The position numbers and the translations under genes were made by a program. From Nocardia asteroides (GTDB lineage: Bacteria; Actinomycetota; Actinomycetes; Mycobacteriales; Mycobacteriaceae): a stretch of 64,000 nucleotides of DNA. Below, in pieces: positions 54,193 through 63,751 of the stretch; within the stretch, counting starts at the first letter, position 1, and each line of letters opens with the position of its first letter. The notes beneath the pieces are model-generated. The model saw only the letters and a list, made by a program, of their open reading frames with translations, was not told the DNA's origin and made no database searches. The stretch lies in contig NZ_CP089214.1 of the NCBI RefSeq assembly GCF_021183625.1, positions 3,286,001 through 3,350,000 of the forward strand, in the 5' to 3' direction.

Positions 54193-55218
54193 GTGCCGGA
54201 ACGATCGAGGATGGCTAGGGGCGGCTTCATCGCGGGCCGGTTCGGCGAGTTCCCGGTGCGCTGGAACGTGGGGTCGATCGGCCAGGGGCTGCAGGATCAG
54301 ATCGCGCGCATCTCGCGCAGCCCGTTCGGGCCGAGCGAGGAGGAGGTCAGGGCGAACCTGGCAGGCGAGGCGAGCGCCGACGCCGCGCTCACCCTGCACG
54401 AGTCCGAGCTGGCCGAGGGAATCGACATCGGCACGCCGGAGGTCCCCCGCGACCTGACCGCGGCCGCCTTCTTCGACGTCGACAACACCATGGTGCAGGG
54501 CGCCTCCATCGTGCACTTCGCCCGCGGCCTCGCCGCGCGCAAGTACTTCAAGACCTCGGACCTGATGGACGTGGCCTGGAAGCAGGTCAAGTTCCGGGTC
54601 ACCGGCAAGGAGAACAGCGTCGACATGGCGACCGGGAGGGAGAAGGCGCTCGCCTTCATCGCGGGCCGCCCCACCGCCGAACTCGCCATGCTCGGCGAGG
54701 AGATCTACGACGAGATCATCGCCGACAAGATCTGGCCGGGCACCCGCGCCCTCGCCCAGATGCATCTCGACGCGGGCCAGCAGGTCTGGCTGGTCACCGC
54801 CACCCCGGTCGAGCTGGCCCAGGTGATCGCCAAGCGCCTCGGCCTGACCGGCGCCCTCGGCACCGTCGCCGAGAGCGTCGACGGCAAATTCACCGGCCGC
54901 CTGGTTGGCGACGTGCTGCACGGCCTCGGCAAAGCACACGCCGTCCGCGCGCTCGCCATCCGCGAGGGCCTGAACCTGAAGCGCTGCACGGCGTACTCCG
55001 ACAGCCACAACGACGTCCCCATGCTCTCGCTGGTAGGAACCTCGGTAGCCATCAACCCCGACTCCGACCTCCGCGAGGTGGCCCGCAACCGAGGCTGGGA
55101 GATCCGCGACTTCCGCACCGGCCGCAAGGCCGCCAAAATCGGCGTCCCCACCGCCCTGGCGCTGGGCGCAGCCGGCGGCGCAGTAGCCGCAGCGGTCACC
55201 CACCGCAAAAACAACTAA
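54193..55218 (+). CDS. HAD-IB family phosphatase, SerB1-like
   Basis: The 341-residue protein carries the HAD motif [11 protein letters not shown] (nucleophile Asp95, Asp97, Thr99), then [16 protein letters not shown] (motif II) and [18 protein letters not shown] (motifs III/IV). The family includes phosphoserine phosphatases and lipid-phosphate phosphatases. The C-terminus ends in a Gly/Ala-rich membrane-like segment and a basic tail, hinting at membrane attachment. The GTG at 54193 follows CGGAGGT; an ATG six codons later is possible. Its M. tuberculosis match is Rv0505c. Confidence 0.87.
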   Translation: MPERSRMARGGFIAGRFGEFPVRWNVGSIGQGLQDQIARISRSPFGPSEEEVRANLAGEASADAALTLHESELAEGIDIGTPEVPRDLTAAAFFDVDNTMVQGASIVHFARGLAARKYFKTSDLMDVAWKQVKFRVTGKENSVDMATGREKALAFIAGRPTAELAMLGEEIYDEIIADKIWPGTRALAQMHLDAGQQVWLVTATPVELAQVIAKRLGLTGALGTVAESVDGKFTGRLVGDVLHGLGKAHAVRALAIREGLNLKRCTAYSDSHNDVPMLSLVGTSVAINPDSDLREVARNRGWEIRDFRTGRKAAKIGVPTALALGAAGGAVAAAVTHRKNN

Positions 55219-55262
55219 CAACTGACCCGGGTTACCGCGCGCAACACCCCCGCCCCTCCCCA

Positions 55263-55276
55263 GCCCCGCACGGGGC
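55263..55276 (+). terminator. Small hairpin after the HAD phosphatase gene
   Basis: GCCCCG-CA-CGGGGC (55263-55276) is a 6-bp stem with a two-base loop 45 bases after the stop codon of the phosphatase gene; GAGTCTTA follows. It is short and may act with the long palindrome just beyond. Confidence 0.4.
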
Positions 55277-55292
55277 GAGTCTTACGAGCCCC

Positions 55293-55387
55293 GTTCGCCG
55301 CCCGTCCCGCTGTTCAGCGCTCGAAGCGCATGCGCCGAAGGCGCGAGTCTCGAGCGCTGAACAGCGGGACTCCCCAGGGCGGCGAAC
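55293..55387. repeat. Long composite intergenic palindrome
   Basis: The element is a 95-base structure between convergent genes. The left arm 55293-55324 and right arm 55350-55387 pair over 11 bp (GTTCGCCGCCC with GGGCGGCGAAC) and 21 bp, with a 6-base bulge on the right. The 25-base loop contains its own hairpin GCGCC-GAA-GGCGC (55332-55344), and the same hairpin recurs at 55393-55405. It could be a bidirectional terminator or a dispersed repeat (REP-like or miniature element). Confidence 0.75.
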
Positions 55388-55416
55388 CCGTCGCGCCGAA
55401 GGCGCGACAATCCAAT

Positions 55417-56442
55417 TCAGCCGAGTACGGGGTTGCGCCGCTTCGCCAGCTGCTTGTAGAGCGTCTGCTGGATGGTCTCGCGCACCTGGTCGGTGACCTC
55501 GAACATGAGCATCGGGTCGTCGGCCGCCTCCGGCGAGTACTGCGTGGTGGTGATCGGCTCCCCGAACTCGATGTACCACTTGCTCGGCAGCGGCACCGCC
55601 CCCAGCAGCCCGAGGTGCGGGAACGTCGGCGTCACCGGGAAGTACGGCAACCCGAGCAGCCGCGCCAGCGGCTTGATGTCGGCGAGCTTCGGGTAGATCT
55701 CCTCCGACCCCACGATCGAGACCGGGATGATCGGCACCCCGGTCCGGACGGCGGCGGCAACGAACCCGCCCCGGCCGAACCGCTGCAGCTTGTACCGGTC
55801 GGCGTAGTCCTTCCCGACCCCCTTGAACCCCTCCGGGAACACCCCGGTGAGCTCACCGGATCGAAGCAGCCGCTCCGCGTCCGGCGGGCAGGCCAGCGTA
55901 TGCCCCGCCTTCCGGGCGAGCGTCCCGAGCACCGGCGTCTCGAAGACCAGATCCGCCGCGAGCAACCGCAGCGCCCGCTGCTTGGCGTGGTGATCGTGCA
56001 CCGCGAGCTGCAGCATCAGCCCGTCGATCGGGATGGTCCCGGCGTGGTTGGCGACCAGCAGCGCCCCGCCCACCTCGGGCACGTGCTGCATCCCGTTGAC
56101 CTGCACCCGGAACCAGTGCTCGGCGAGCGGCCGGAGCGCGGGCAGCAGCACCGACTCCAGCAGGTGCTCGTCGAAGCCGAACTCGTCGACCTGGTAATCG
56201 CCGGAGAGCCGGCGCCTGGCGAACTCGGCGGTGCGGTTGATCCCCCTGCCGAGCAGCCCGCGGACCAGCCCGGAGACCGACTGCGGCGGCTTCGGCGCGG
56301 CCGCTGGTAGCCGGTCGGTGAGCGAGGTGACCGAGCTGGCCGGGGTCCGGCCGGCGCTGTCCGGCCAGCGCCGCGAGGTTGGTCGCTGGCTGGTGTCGAC
56401 GGCGGCCTCCGGCAACCGGATGACCTTTGCTACGTCGTTCAT
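55417..56442 (-). CDS. Lysophospholipid acyltransferase family protein
   Basis: The 341-residue protein belongs to the PlsC/LPLAT-like group: LLVANHAGTIPIDGLML near residue 132 (His and Asp separated by six residues rather than four), GVFPEGFKGVGKDYAD (the PEG motif), and GGFVAAAVRTGVPIIPVSIVGSEE. The first 60 residues are Ser/Ala/Pro-rich. M. tuberculosis Rv0502 is the positional match. The acceptor lipid is unknown. The ATG at 56442 overlaps the epimerase stop (ATGA). Confidence 0.85.
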   Translation of the reverse strand: MNDVAKVIRLPEAAVDTSQRPTSRRWPDSAGRTPASSVTSLTDRLPAAAPKPPQSVSGLVRGLLGRGINRTAEFARRRLSGDYQVDEFGFDEHLLESVLLPALRPLAEHWFRVQVNGMQHVPEVGGALLVANHAGTIPIDGLMLQLAVHDHHAKQRALRLLAADLVFETPVLGTLARKAGHTLACPPDAERLLRSGELTGVFPEGFKGVGKDYADRYKLQRFGRGGFVAAAVRTGVPIIPVSIVGSEEIYPKLADIKPLARLLGLPYFPVTPTFPHLGLLGAVPLPSKWYIEFGEPITTTQYSPEAADDPMLMFEVTDQVRETIQQTLYKQLAKRRNPVLG

Positions 56443-57512
56443 CTCTGTGCTCCCGTACCGGCCCCGATAAGGCCGAGCAGTTTGTTTTCTGCGGCATCGA
56501 TCCACCTGGGGTCGATGACGGGTCGCAACGCTGCGCCCCCGATGAAGTCGTCGAAAGCCTGCACCGTGGTCCAGCGCGGCTGGAAGCCGAGCTCGGTGCG
56601 CATGCGGGTGGTGTCCAGCCCGCAGCCGAAGTGGAAGTAGTCGAGCTGTTCGCCGCTGAATTCGCGCATGACCCGGCCCATCAGCGTGCGCCCGGCGGTG
56701 CGGAAGACCGAGAACGGCACCGGCACCTGGATCCGGCCTGCCCGGCGCACGGCCTGGGAGAGCGTGAGCGCGCCGTCGCCTGCCACGTTGAAGGTGCCGC
56801 TGGCGACGGTGTGCGCGGCGTGCACGAGCGCGGCGACCGCGTCCTCCTCGTGCAGCAGCTGCATTCTGGCGTCCCGGCCGAAGACGGTCGGCGTCACCGG
56901 CGACCGGAGGTATTCGATGCCGCGCGCGGCGAGCCGGGGCCCGAGGATCGGGGCGAGCCGCAGGGTGCCGATGGCGATGTCCGGCCTGCGCCTGGCCAGC
57001 CCGCGGACGAAGCCCTCGACCTCGATCATGTCCCTGGCGAAGGCGCCGCTCGGCGGCCTGCGGGCGCCCATCTCCTCGGTGAACTTCGCCGGGTCCTTGG
57101 CGCTGCCGCCGTACACCGCCGACGACGAGCGAACCGCGACGCGGCGCACGGTCGGCGCCTTCTGGCACACGGCGAACAACTGCATCGCGCCGAGCACATT
57201 GAGGTCCTTCATCACCGCGCGGCCACCGCCGGCGGGCGGATGGGTGAGCACCGCGGTATGGATGAGGGTGTCGACCGCATTTCCGTCGACCACCTTGCGA
57301 ATCAGGGGATTTCGAATATCGGCGCGCACGAATTCGGCCCGGCCCATGCGACGGCGCAGTTCCGCGCTCGGCATCACGGAATCAACCGCGAGTACCCGCT
57401 CGATCGCGGGGTCGCGGGCGAGCCTGGCGACGACGTCACCGCCGAAGAACCGGCTCGCACCGGTCACCATCACCACCGTGGGCTGATGGCCGTCCTTCGT
57501 GTCTGAACCCAT
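56439..57512 (-). CDS. NAD-dependent epimerase/dehydratase (SDR family)
   Basis: The 357-residue protein opens with VVMVTGASRFFGGDVVARLA (residues about 15-34), the NAD-binding glycine motif, then ADIRNPLIRKVV and VAVRSSSAVYGG with the catalytic-like Tyr-x3-Lys replaced by a variant (YGGSAKDP). It most resembles the SDR a6/UDP-sugar epimerase-like proteins (Rv0501). The ATG at 57512 is chosen because the frame before it lacks conservation. The stop overlaps the acyltransferase gene by 4 bases. Substrate uncertain. Confidence 0.82.
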   Translation of the reverse strand: MGSDTKDGHQPTVVMVTGASRFFGGDVVARLARDPAIERVLAVDSVMPSAELRRRMGRAEFVRADIRNPLIRKVVDGNAVDTLIHTAVLTHPPAGGGRAVMKDLNVLGAMQLFAVCQKAPTVRRVAVRSSSAVYGGSAKDPAKFTEEMGARRPPSGAFARDMIEVEGFVRGLARRRPDIAIGTLRLAPILGPRLAARGIEYLRSPVTPTVFGRDARMQLLHEEDAVAALVHAAHTVASGTFNVAGDGALTLSQAVRRAGRIQVPVPFSVFRTAGRTLMGRVMREFSGEQLDYFHFGCGLDTTRMRTELGFQPRWTTVQAFDDFIGGAALRPVIDPRWIDAAENKLLGLIGAGTGAQR

Positions 57513-57796
57513 TCGCACCGGATCCCGCCTGATCGGCCCCCCAGGCATATGTTCCGCGTTCCAGCGTAGCGGCTGTGAAGTGCGGCGCCGACAGTATTAA
57601 CCAGCTTCTAACGATGACTTCAGTCACCGGATACATGGCGCGCCGATACCCAGGGATAAACCCGACCGTTCGCTCGCAATAACCCGGTTACGGCGGAGAT
57701 CGATGCGGGTGTTGAGCACGCAACAATATCGCGTGGAAAGAAAACGAAAAACCCGCCACCGCGATCGGTGACGGGCTCCACGCACGACGCGAGGTA

Positions 57797-57898
57797 CTAC
57801 TTGCCGAGTTTGCGCCGCTGCACCCGCGTGCGGCGAAGCAGCTTCCGGTGCTTCTTCTTCGACATGCGCTTGCGACGCTTCTTGATCACTGAACCCAT
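57797..57898 (-). CDS. 30S ribosomal protein bS22 (AURKAIP1/COX24 family)
   Basis: The 33-residue product [20 protein letters not shown] continues [14 protein letters not shown] and is extremely basic. The sequence matches the small actinobacterial bS22 protein found on mycobacterial 30S subunits, as I recall it. It is too short for many gene finders. Upstream, 57899-58057 holds no gene. M. tuberculosis has the same gene between proC and the epimerase. Confidence 0.93.
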
Positions 57899-58057
57899 AG
57901 GGTCGTCCTCGCGTTTCCTCTACTCGGCGCTCTTGGCGCGGCTGACACTGTTTCGCTCGCCCCGCCGGGCTCCGGACACACCGAAGCGGTGCCACCGGCG
58001 GGCGAACACGAACCGACTGTTCATCCTACCGGGACACCGGAGCCACTCCGAATCCGC

Positions 58058-58354
58058 CTATCCGGCGTCGAAGTAGGAGGTCTCCAGGTATTCGTGCACC
58101 GCCTTGGCGTGCACCCGGAACGACCGACCCACCCGCACCGCGGGCAGCTCTCCGGAGTGCACCAGGCGGTACACCGTCATCTTGGAGACCCGCATCAACT
58201 CCGCGACCTCGGCAACCGTGAGGAATTGCGTCCCACCGGCGAATACCGATTGCCCCGGTACGGGGCCGCCAGGTGGTCGTGTTCCACCGCGGTTCGACGG
58301 CGAGCCCGGCCCGCCGGTTCCGTTGTTCGCAGACATCTTGTTCGCAGACATCAT
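58058..58354 (-). CDS. Excisionase/BldC-type helix-turn-helix protein
   Basis: The 98-residue protein has a low-complexity N-terminus of about 37 residues (Gly, Pro, Asn), then an excisionase-like winged helix: FLTVAEVAELMRVSKMTVYR (residues about 43-62) and LVHSGELPAVRVGRSFRVH. Start codons at 58354, 58351 and 58336 are all possible; 58354 has GGAGGT ten bases upstream. It matches the small MerR-like regulator Rv0500A in position. No phage genes are nearby, so an excisionase function is unlikely. Confidence 0.87.
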   Translation of the reverse strand: MMSANKMSANNGTGGPGSPSNRGGTRPPGGPVPGQSVFAGGTQFLTVAEVAELMRVSKMTVYRLVHSGELPAVRVGRSFRVHAKAVHEYLETSYFDAG

Positions 58355-58499
58355 CGCACCATCGACCTCCGGCACGTCCGCGCCGCCGGCTTCCCCACCG
58401 GCGGAACAGACACGCACGTGCTCCTTGAAGCTTAGCGGGACCAGTGGTGTTGCTGCGACGGGAGTGAGAAATCGGGTTTCCCCAGCGTGAACCGCACGG

Positions 58500-59318
58500 T
58501 CACTCCGCCGACGACCCCTGTTCCGCCGAGCGTCGCGCTGCGGCGTGCAGCGCTTCCAGAAATGCCGAGCGTACGCCGGATCGCTCGAGTTCGCGAAGGG
58601 CTGCGGCGGTGGTCCCGGCCGGTGAGGTGACCGCGGCGCGCAGGTCGACGGCGCTCTGCTCGGCGCCCTCCAGCAGCGCGGCGGCGCCGAGCATGGTCTG
58701 CACCACGAGGGTGGTCGCGACATCGCGGGTCAGCCCGAGGCTCACGCCCGCGTCCACCATTGCCTCGACGACCAGGAAGAAGTAGGCGGGGCCGGAGCCG
58801 GAAACCGCCGTGACGGCGTCCATCTGCGCCTCGGCGACGGTCACCACCTTGCCGACCGCGCCGAGCAGTCCGGTGACCAGCGCCAGATCCTCGGCCTTGG
58901 CGTGCCTGCCCGGGGCCAGCGCGCTCATGCCCTGCCCGACCAGCATGGGGGTGTTCGGCATGACCCGGACCACCGGCGAACCGGCGGGCAGCTTGGCCTC
59001 CAGCCGCGGGGTCGGGACCCCCGCGGCCAGGGATACCACCACCTGGTCACCGTCGCCGCCGAGCATCGCCTTGCCGAGCGCGGTGAGCACCCCGTCGACA
59101 TCGGCCGGCTTGACCGCGATCACCAGCACGTCGGCGCCGACCGAGGCGTCCTCGATCGAGCCGGTGACCCGGACTCCGAAGCGCTCGGCGATCAGCTCGG
59201 CCCGATCCTGGTGCGTCTCGACGACCACCAGATCCTTCGCCACCCGCCCGGATTCGAGCAGCCCGGCGACCAGCGCCTCCCCGATCCGGCCCCCGCCGAT
59301 CACCGCGATTCTCGTCAT
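58500..59318 (-). CDS. proC: Pyrroline-5-carboxylate reductase
   Basis: ProC makes proline from pyrroline-5-carboxylate with NADPH. The 272-residue protein starts MTRIAVIGGGRIGEALVAGLL (glycine motif at residues 8-13), has VISLAAGVPTPRLEAKL-like (VVSLAAGVPTPRLEA) in the middle and the signature SGSGPAYFFLVVEAMVDAGV near residue 160. The ATG at 59318 is chosen over an upstream TTG. It lies beside a thioesterase gene and the TIM-barrel protein. Confidence 0.95.
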   Translation of the reverse strand: MTRIAVIGGGRIGEALVAGLLESGRVAKDLVVVETHQDRAELIAERFGVRVTGSIEDASVGADVLVIAVKPADVDGVLTALGKAMLGGDGDQVVVSLAAGVPTPRLEAKLPAGSPVVRVMPNTPMLVGQGMSALAPGRHAKAEDLALVTGLLGAVGKVVTVAEAQMDAVTAVSGSGPAYFFLVVEAMVDAGVSLGLTRDVATTLVVQTMLGAAALLEGAEQSAVDLRAAVTSPAGTTAAALRELERSGVRSAFLEALHAAARRSAEQGSSAE

Positions 59319-59348
59319 GGGCCCCAAGGCTAGCCTTACCGGCGCGGG

Positions 59349-60236
59349 CTACCGCTGCGGGATCAGCGCGAGCTGCCTGCTCTGCGCCACCACCGCTCCG
59401 GTGCTGTCCAGGACCAGCTGGTCCTCGTCGAACATCCGGCCGCCGATCTCGTGCGTCGTCGCGATGATCCGCAGCCAGCCGGGCGCCGGTCGCCTGCGCA
59501 GGTAGGTGGTCATCTGCACGGTGGGGGCCCAGCCGAAGTGGCCGCGGTTCATCGCCACCGGCGGGCTCATGTCGGCGGCCATCATGGCGAAGTACGCCGC
59601 CACCGCGGGGTCGCCCGCGTCGCCCGCGCGCGGGCGCATCCAGAGCCGCAGCCGCGGCTCGGCGGCGTGGTCGCCGTCCAGGAAGCGGGCCCAGGTGCGG
59701 TCCATGAAGACGTCGGCGCCCTTGGCCACGTTCACGATCTTGCCCATCGGCGAGCCCGGCTCGTAGCCGATGGCATCGGCCGTCGGCTCGGCGGGCATGT
59801 CGCCGTGCTGCGGTGCGTAGATCGGCTCGGCGTCGTCCAGCGCGCCGAAGGTGAAGGCGGTGCGCACCATGGTCCGGTCGCCCTGCGTCAGCTCCGCGTC
59901 GACCAGGCAGATCTGCCTGCCCACCTTGCGGATGCGCACGGCGTACTCGACCTGGCCCGCGTCCGGCGCGCCGAGGAAGTCGGAGCTGGCGGCGATCGGG
60001 GCCATCGCGGTGAGCTCCGGCTCGACGGTGTGCAGCCAGCGGGTGGCCGCGGCGGCGCTGCCCGCGACCATGGTGCCGCCGTGCACCTTCGCGCCGATGG
60101 TCCAGATCGGCTCGATCTCGCCGAGGTACCGCCCGGTGCCCGCCGCCGCGGCGGGGAGCTCGGTGACCGCGCAGACCCGGCTGAACGGGGCGTCGGTGGC
60201 GGTGGACCGATCGAGATCGGCGGTCGACTGCGACAT
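59349..60236 (-). CDS. Double-hotdog acyl-CoA thioesterase
   Basis: The 295-residue protein is a fusion of two hotdog folds, like TesB-type or YbaW thioesterases: VHGGTMVAGSAAAATRWLH near residue 51, PIAASSDFLGAPDAGQVEYAV, and a second half with HFGWAPTVQMTTYLRRRPA and MFDEDQLVLDSTGAVVAQS (the Gln/Asp pattern). M. tuberculosis Rv0499 is the likely positional match. The ATG at 60236 follows AGGAG. Substrate unknown. Confidence 0.82.
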   Translation of the reverse strand: MSQSTADLDRSTATDAPFSRVCAVTELPAAAAGTGRYLGEIEPIWTIGAKVHGGTMVAGSAAAATRWLHTVEPELTAMAPIAASSDFLGAPDAGQVEYAVRIRKVGRQICLVDAELTQGDRTMVRTAFTFGALDDAEPIYAPQHGDMPAEPTADAIGYEPGSPMGKIVNVAKGADVFMDRTWARFLDGDHAAEPRLRLWMRPRAGDAGDPAVAAYFAMMAADMSPPVAMNRGHFGWAPTVQMTTYLRRRPAPGWLRIIATTHEIGGRMFDEDQLVLDSTGAVVAQSRQLALIPQR

Positions 60237-60330
60237 CGTCACTCCTGTCCCGCCGCGGCCGGGGCGGCGCGACGTTCGTACAGCGTAAACCAGGCGCCCG
60301 AGGAGGCGTCCCGATGGTGGGCGGTCGCCC

Positions 60331-61197
60331 TCAGTTCTGGTTGGCGCCCGCCACCGGCCGGCCGCCGCAGTGCGCCCGCGCGAAGGCGAGCGTGCGGCGC
60401 AGCATGGCCGCCCGCTCCTGCGCGGTCTTCGCGGTCTGGGTATTGATCTCGGCCACGACGTGCCCGCGGAAACCACTGCGCAGCAGGCGATCGCAGAGCT
60501 CGGCGCAGGGCTGGGTGCCGTCGCCGGGCACCAGGTGCTCGTCGTTGGCCGCGCCGCGGCCGTCGGCCAGGTGCAGGTGCGCCAGGCCGGAGCCCATCCG
60601 CTCGGCCAGCGCCAGCGCGTCGGTGCCCGCGGTGGCGGTGTGCGAGAGGTCGAGGGTGTAGTTGCGGAAACCGACGTCGGTGGGGTCGTAGGAGGGGCTG
60701 AAGGCGGTCAGCCCGCGCCCGGGGCCGCCGCGCCGCTCCAGCCGCCGCACCGCGCGCTCGCCGCGGCCGAACAGGGTGTCGGCGCGCATCGGGAACATGT
60801 TCTCCACCGCGACGATCACCCGGCTCCGCTCCTCCAGCTCGGCCACCTGCTCCGCGAAGCCGTCGGCGTAGCGGCGCTGCCAGCGGAACGGCGGGTGCAC
60901 GACGACGGTCTCCGCGCCGAACTCCTCGGCCGCGCGCACGCTGCGGTCGAGCTTGGCCACCGGGTCGGCGCCCCAGACCCGCTGCGAGATCAGCAGGCAC
61001 GGGGCGTGCACCGCGAGCACCGGCATTTCGTAGCGTCGGACGTAGCTGCGCACGGTGGCCGGGCTCTGGCTGGCCGGCTCGGCCCAGACCATGAGCTCGA
61101 CCCCGTCGTAGCCGAGCTCGGCCGCGTACCGGAAGGCCGACTCGGTGTTCTCCGGGTACACCGACGCGGTCGAGAGGCCGATCTTGATGTTCGTCAT
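60331..61197 (-). CDS. Sugar phosphate isomerase/epimerase-like TIM barrel protein
   Basis: The 288-residue protein has the xylose-isomerase-like TIM-barrel pattern: KIGLSTASVYPENTESAFRY at the start, VHAPCLLI (first metal/active-site region), VVVHPPFRWQ, IVAVENMFPM and LDLSHTATAGTDAL, HLHLADG, each with His, Glu or Asp likely to bind a divalent metal. It resembles AP-endonuclease-2-like enzymes of the Rv0498 type. Function unknown; the sugar-phosphate isomerase name is generic. Clustered with proC and the thioesterase. Confidence 0.85.
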   Translation of the reverse strand: MTNIKIGLSTASVYPENTESAFRYAAELGYDGVELMVWAEPASQSPATVRSYVRRYEMPVLAVHAPCLLISQRVWGADPVAKLDRSVRAAEEFGAETVVVHPPFRWQRRYADGFAEQVAELEERSRVIVAVENMFPMRADTLFGRGERAVRRLERRGGPGRGLTAFSPSYDPTDVGFRNYTLDLSHTATAGTDALALAERMGSGLAHLHLADGRGAANDEHLVPGDGTQPCAELCDRLLRSGFRGHVVAEINTQTAKTAQERAAMLRRTLAFARAHCGGRPVAGANQN

Positions 61198-61210
61198 GCC
61201 CGCGGACCCC

Positions 61211-63751
61211 TCAGGCGGTACTGAGCAGGAATGCCAGCGGGCCGAGCGTCACGAAGGTGCCGACCACGACGGCGATCACGGTGCTCAGGATGTCGTCGGT
61301 GCGGCGCAGCACGCGGACCAGCGCGACCAGGCCGAGGATGACGATCATGGCGAGCGCGAGCGCGACCCACGGCAGCATCTCCCACATCCGCTCGAAGCCC
61401 TTGAACAGCAGCATGCCCGCGACCGCGGCGGCGGCGCTCTGGCCGCCGAGGATCATCCACTGGCGGCGGTTGAGCTCCTGCTCGGAGAGGTGTGAGCGGC
61501 TGCTCGCCTGCTGCTCGGCGCCCTCGCCGCGGTTGGGGAGCTTGTCCTTGAGCGAGCGGCTCAGGCCGCCGATCCCGGCGGCGACGCCCCCGAGCAGCGC
61601 GGCCTTCGGCTTCTTGCCCCGCTTGCCCTTGCCCTTGCCGCGCTTGCCCCGGCCCGGTGCGTCGAACTCGGCGGATTCGTAGTCGTCGTCGAAGTCGGAG
61701 CGGTACTCGCCGGACTCGTAGTCGTCGTACTCCCCCGTCTCGAACCGCTCGTTCTCGAACTCGGGGTCGTAGTCGTCGTACTCGTCGTCGAAGTCGCGCC
61801 GCTCCTGCTCGCCGTTGCGGAGCAGATCGCCCGCGACGGTCTGGCCGGAGACCAGCGGCTGCTCCTGCGGCGGGGGCCAGCCCGGTTGCGGCTGGCCCTT
61901 GACCTCGGGGCCGGGTGCGGGCGGTGCGGGCTGCCGTCTGCGCGCGGACCAGGCGGGGAGCCCGCCCGCGGGCGGCGGGGTGCGCGGGACCGGGCCGGAT
62001 TCGGGGTCGTCGCGCAGGGACCAGGCGGCGGTGGAGGGGGATTCCTCGTCGAGGCCGGGGGGTTTGGGGCCGTACGGGCCCACGCCGTTGCGGGAGTCGA
62101 GATCCGGGCCACCATTCGGGCCGTGCCCACCGTTCGGACCCGGGCCACCGTTGGGGCCGTGCCCACCGTTCGGACCCGGGCCACCGTTCAGGCCGGGGCC
62201 ACCGTTCAGGCCCGGGCCACCGTTCAGGCCCGGGCCACCGTTCAGGCCGGGGCCACCGTTCAGGCCCGGGCCACCGTTCAGGCCCGGGCCACCGTTCAGG
62301 CCCGGGCCACCGTTCAGGCCCGGGCCACCGTTCAGGCCCGGGCCACCGTTCAGGCCCGGGCCACCGTTCAGGCCCGGGCCACCGTTCGGGCCGGAAGGGC
62401 CGTTGAAGCCCGGGGCGCCGTTGCGGGACTCCGGCGCGCCGTTCGGCCCGCCGAAGCCGCTGCGGCCGGGGTCGGGGGGGCCGTTCGGGCCGGGAGCGCC
62501 GCCGAAGCCGTTGCGCCCGGGCGCGGCGCCGAGGTCGGGGCCGTTCGGGCCGGGGAAGGGCGGGGCGCCGTTGCGCGACTCCGGAGCGCCGTTCGGCCCG
62601 CCGAAGGCGTTGCCGCCGTTGCGACCGGGGGCCGGAGCAGGGCCGAAACCGTTGCGGCCGTGGTCGGGGCCGCCGAAACCGTTGCGGTCGGCATCGGGGG
62701 CACCGCCGAAACCGTTGGCGCCGTTGCGCCCCGGGTCGGGGGCACCGAGCCGGCCCGGCGCGCCGAACGGGCGCTCACCGTTGCGATTGTCCCCACCGCT
62801 GCGGCCGAAATCCGTGCGCGGCCCGAAGGCACCACCGGCCTCGGCGCCGGGATCGGCCTGCCCGTTGCCGAATTCACCGCGCCCCGCGTCGGCATCGCGG
62901 CCGCGCCGCCCGCCGGCGAACGGGGTGATCCTGGTGACCTCGGTCGGCCGCCCGGCATGCGGCGCCGGGTCGACCCCGCGGGCACCGCCGCGCGCGTTCT
63001 CCCTCGCCGCGCGGACAGCCTCCTCGGCCGCCCGCTCCGTCGCGGCCCGCGCGGCCTCCGCCGCCATCGCCTTCTCGACGCGCGCCGACTCCGATTCCTG
63101 ATCGGCCTCGGCCGCTTCCGCCGCCTCGGCGGCGCGCCTGCGCTCGGCCCGGCTCAGCCGCGGACTCTCCGAGGTGTCGATGCCGATGCCGCTCGGCGGC
63201 GGGGCAGCCTCTTCCGGCTCGTCCTCGTCGGCGCGCCTGCGCCTGCGCCGCCCGGAACCGGTCTCCGGCATCGGGAACGACGGCTGCTCGTCCTCGTCCC
63301 TGACCCGGCGCCGCCGCCCCTGCTCCGGCGCGGCGGGCCCGCCCGCGAGCGGGTCGTAGTAGGCGATGGGGCCGGAGACCGGCGAGTAGCTCGGCAGGTC
63401 AGAGGCCGGGCCCGGCGGCGGGTAGGCGGGCGGCGCGGCGGTCTCCGGCGGGCCGTAGGCGGAAGGGGCGGGCGCGGAGGGGGTTCCGGCGTCCTGGCCG
63501 TACGGGGTCAGCCCGTAGGCGGCGAGATCGAAGCCGCCGGTCGGCGGTGGCTCCGGCGGCGGCGGCTCCGCGTCCGGCGCCGCGTGCGACGAACCGCCGG
63601 GCGTCACCGCGGGCTGATCACCGGTCAGATCGGCGACCGAGATCCCGCGGCCAGCGCGCCTGCGCCTGCCACTCGACGCGGTCGACGAACCACCCTGGCC
63701 GTTGCGGGCCAGCAGTTCGGCGACCGAAAGCTGTTTGGGGTCCTCACTCAT
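61211..63751 (-). CDS. Repeat-rich membrane protein (Rv0497-like)
   Basis: The 846-residue protein has a short N-terminus ([19 protein letters not shown]), a long low-complexity region of Pro, Ala, Gly, Glu and Arg to about residue 640, then an acidic stretch ([18 protein letters not shown]) and three C-terminal spans ([55 protein letters not shown]). Residues about 455-520 are PGLNGG repeats. The M. tuberculosis match, Rv0497, is about 310 residues long as I recall, so this homologue is strongly expanded. The ATG overlaps the ppx stop (ATGA). Function unknown. Confidence 0.78.
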   Translation of the reverse strand: MSEDPKQLSVAELLARNGQGGSSTASSGRRRRAGRGISVADLTGDQPAVTPGGSSHAAPDAEPPPPEPPPTGGFDLAAYGLTPYGQDAGTPSAPAPSAYGPPETAAPPAYPPPGPASDLPSYSPVSGPIAYYDPLAGGPAAPEQGRRRRVRDEDEQPSFPMPETGSGRRRRRRADEDEPEEAAPPPSGIGIDTSESPRLSRAERRRAAEAAEAAEADQESESARVEKAMAAEAARAATERAAEEAVRAARENARGGARGVDPAPHAGRPTEVTRITPFAGGRRGRDADAGRGEFGNGQADPGAEAGGAFGPRTDFGRSGGDNRNGERPFGAPGRLGAPDPGRNGANGFGGAPDADRNGFGGPDHGRNGFGPAPAPGRNGGNAFGGPNGAPESRNGAPPFPGPNGPDLGAAPGRNGFGGAPGPNGPPDPGRSGFGGPNGAPESRNGAPGFNGPSGPNGGPGLNGGPGLNGGPGLNGGPGLNGGPGLNGGPGLNGGPGLNGGPGLNGGPGLNGGPGLNGGPGLNGGPGPNGGHGPNGGPGPNGGHGPNGGPDLDSRNGVGPYGPKPPGLDEESPSTAAWSLRDDPESGPVPRTPPPAGGLPAWSARRRQPAPPAPGPEVKGQPQPGWPPPQEQPLVSGQTVAGDLLRNGEQERRDFDDEYDDYDPEFENERFETGEYDDYESGEYRSDFDDDYESAEFDAPGRGKRGKGKGKRGKKPKAALLGGVAAGIGGLSRSLKDKLPNRGEGAEQQASSRSHLSEQELNRRQWMILGGQSAAAAVAGMLLFKGFERMWEMLPWVALALAMIVILGLVALVRVLRRTDDILSTVIAVVVGTFVTLGPLAFLLSTA
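62107..62396 (-). repeat. 18-bp tandem repeat within the membrane-protein gene
   Basis: Eleven near-identical 18-bp copies run from 62181 to 62378, encoding PGLNGG (plus-strand unit GGCCACCGTTCAGGCCCG), some copies with a C/G swap. Flanking copies at 62107-62180 and 62379-62396 are diverged (PGPNGG and HGPNGG). The unit length is a multiple of three, so copy-number change would keep the frame. Confidence 0.95.

Noticed and set aside
58058..58354. Prophage excisionase
   Set aside because: The excisionase-like fold is shared by small chromosomal regulators such as BldC; no phage genes are near and its place matches mycobacteria.
62181..62378. CRISPR array
   Set aside because: The units are contiguous 18-bp repeats with no unique spacers, lie in frame inside a coding region and encode PGLNGG.
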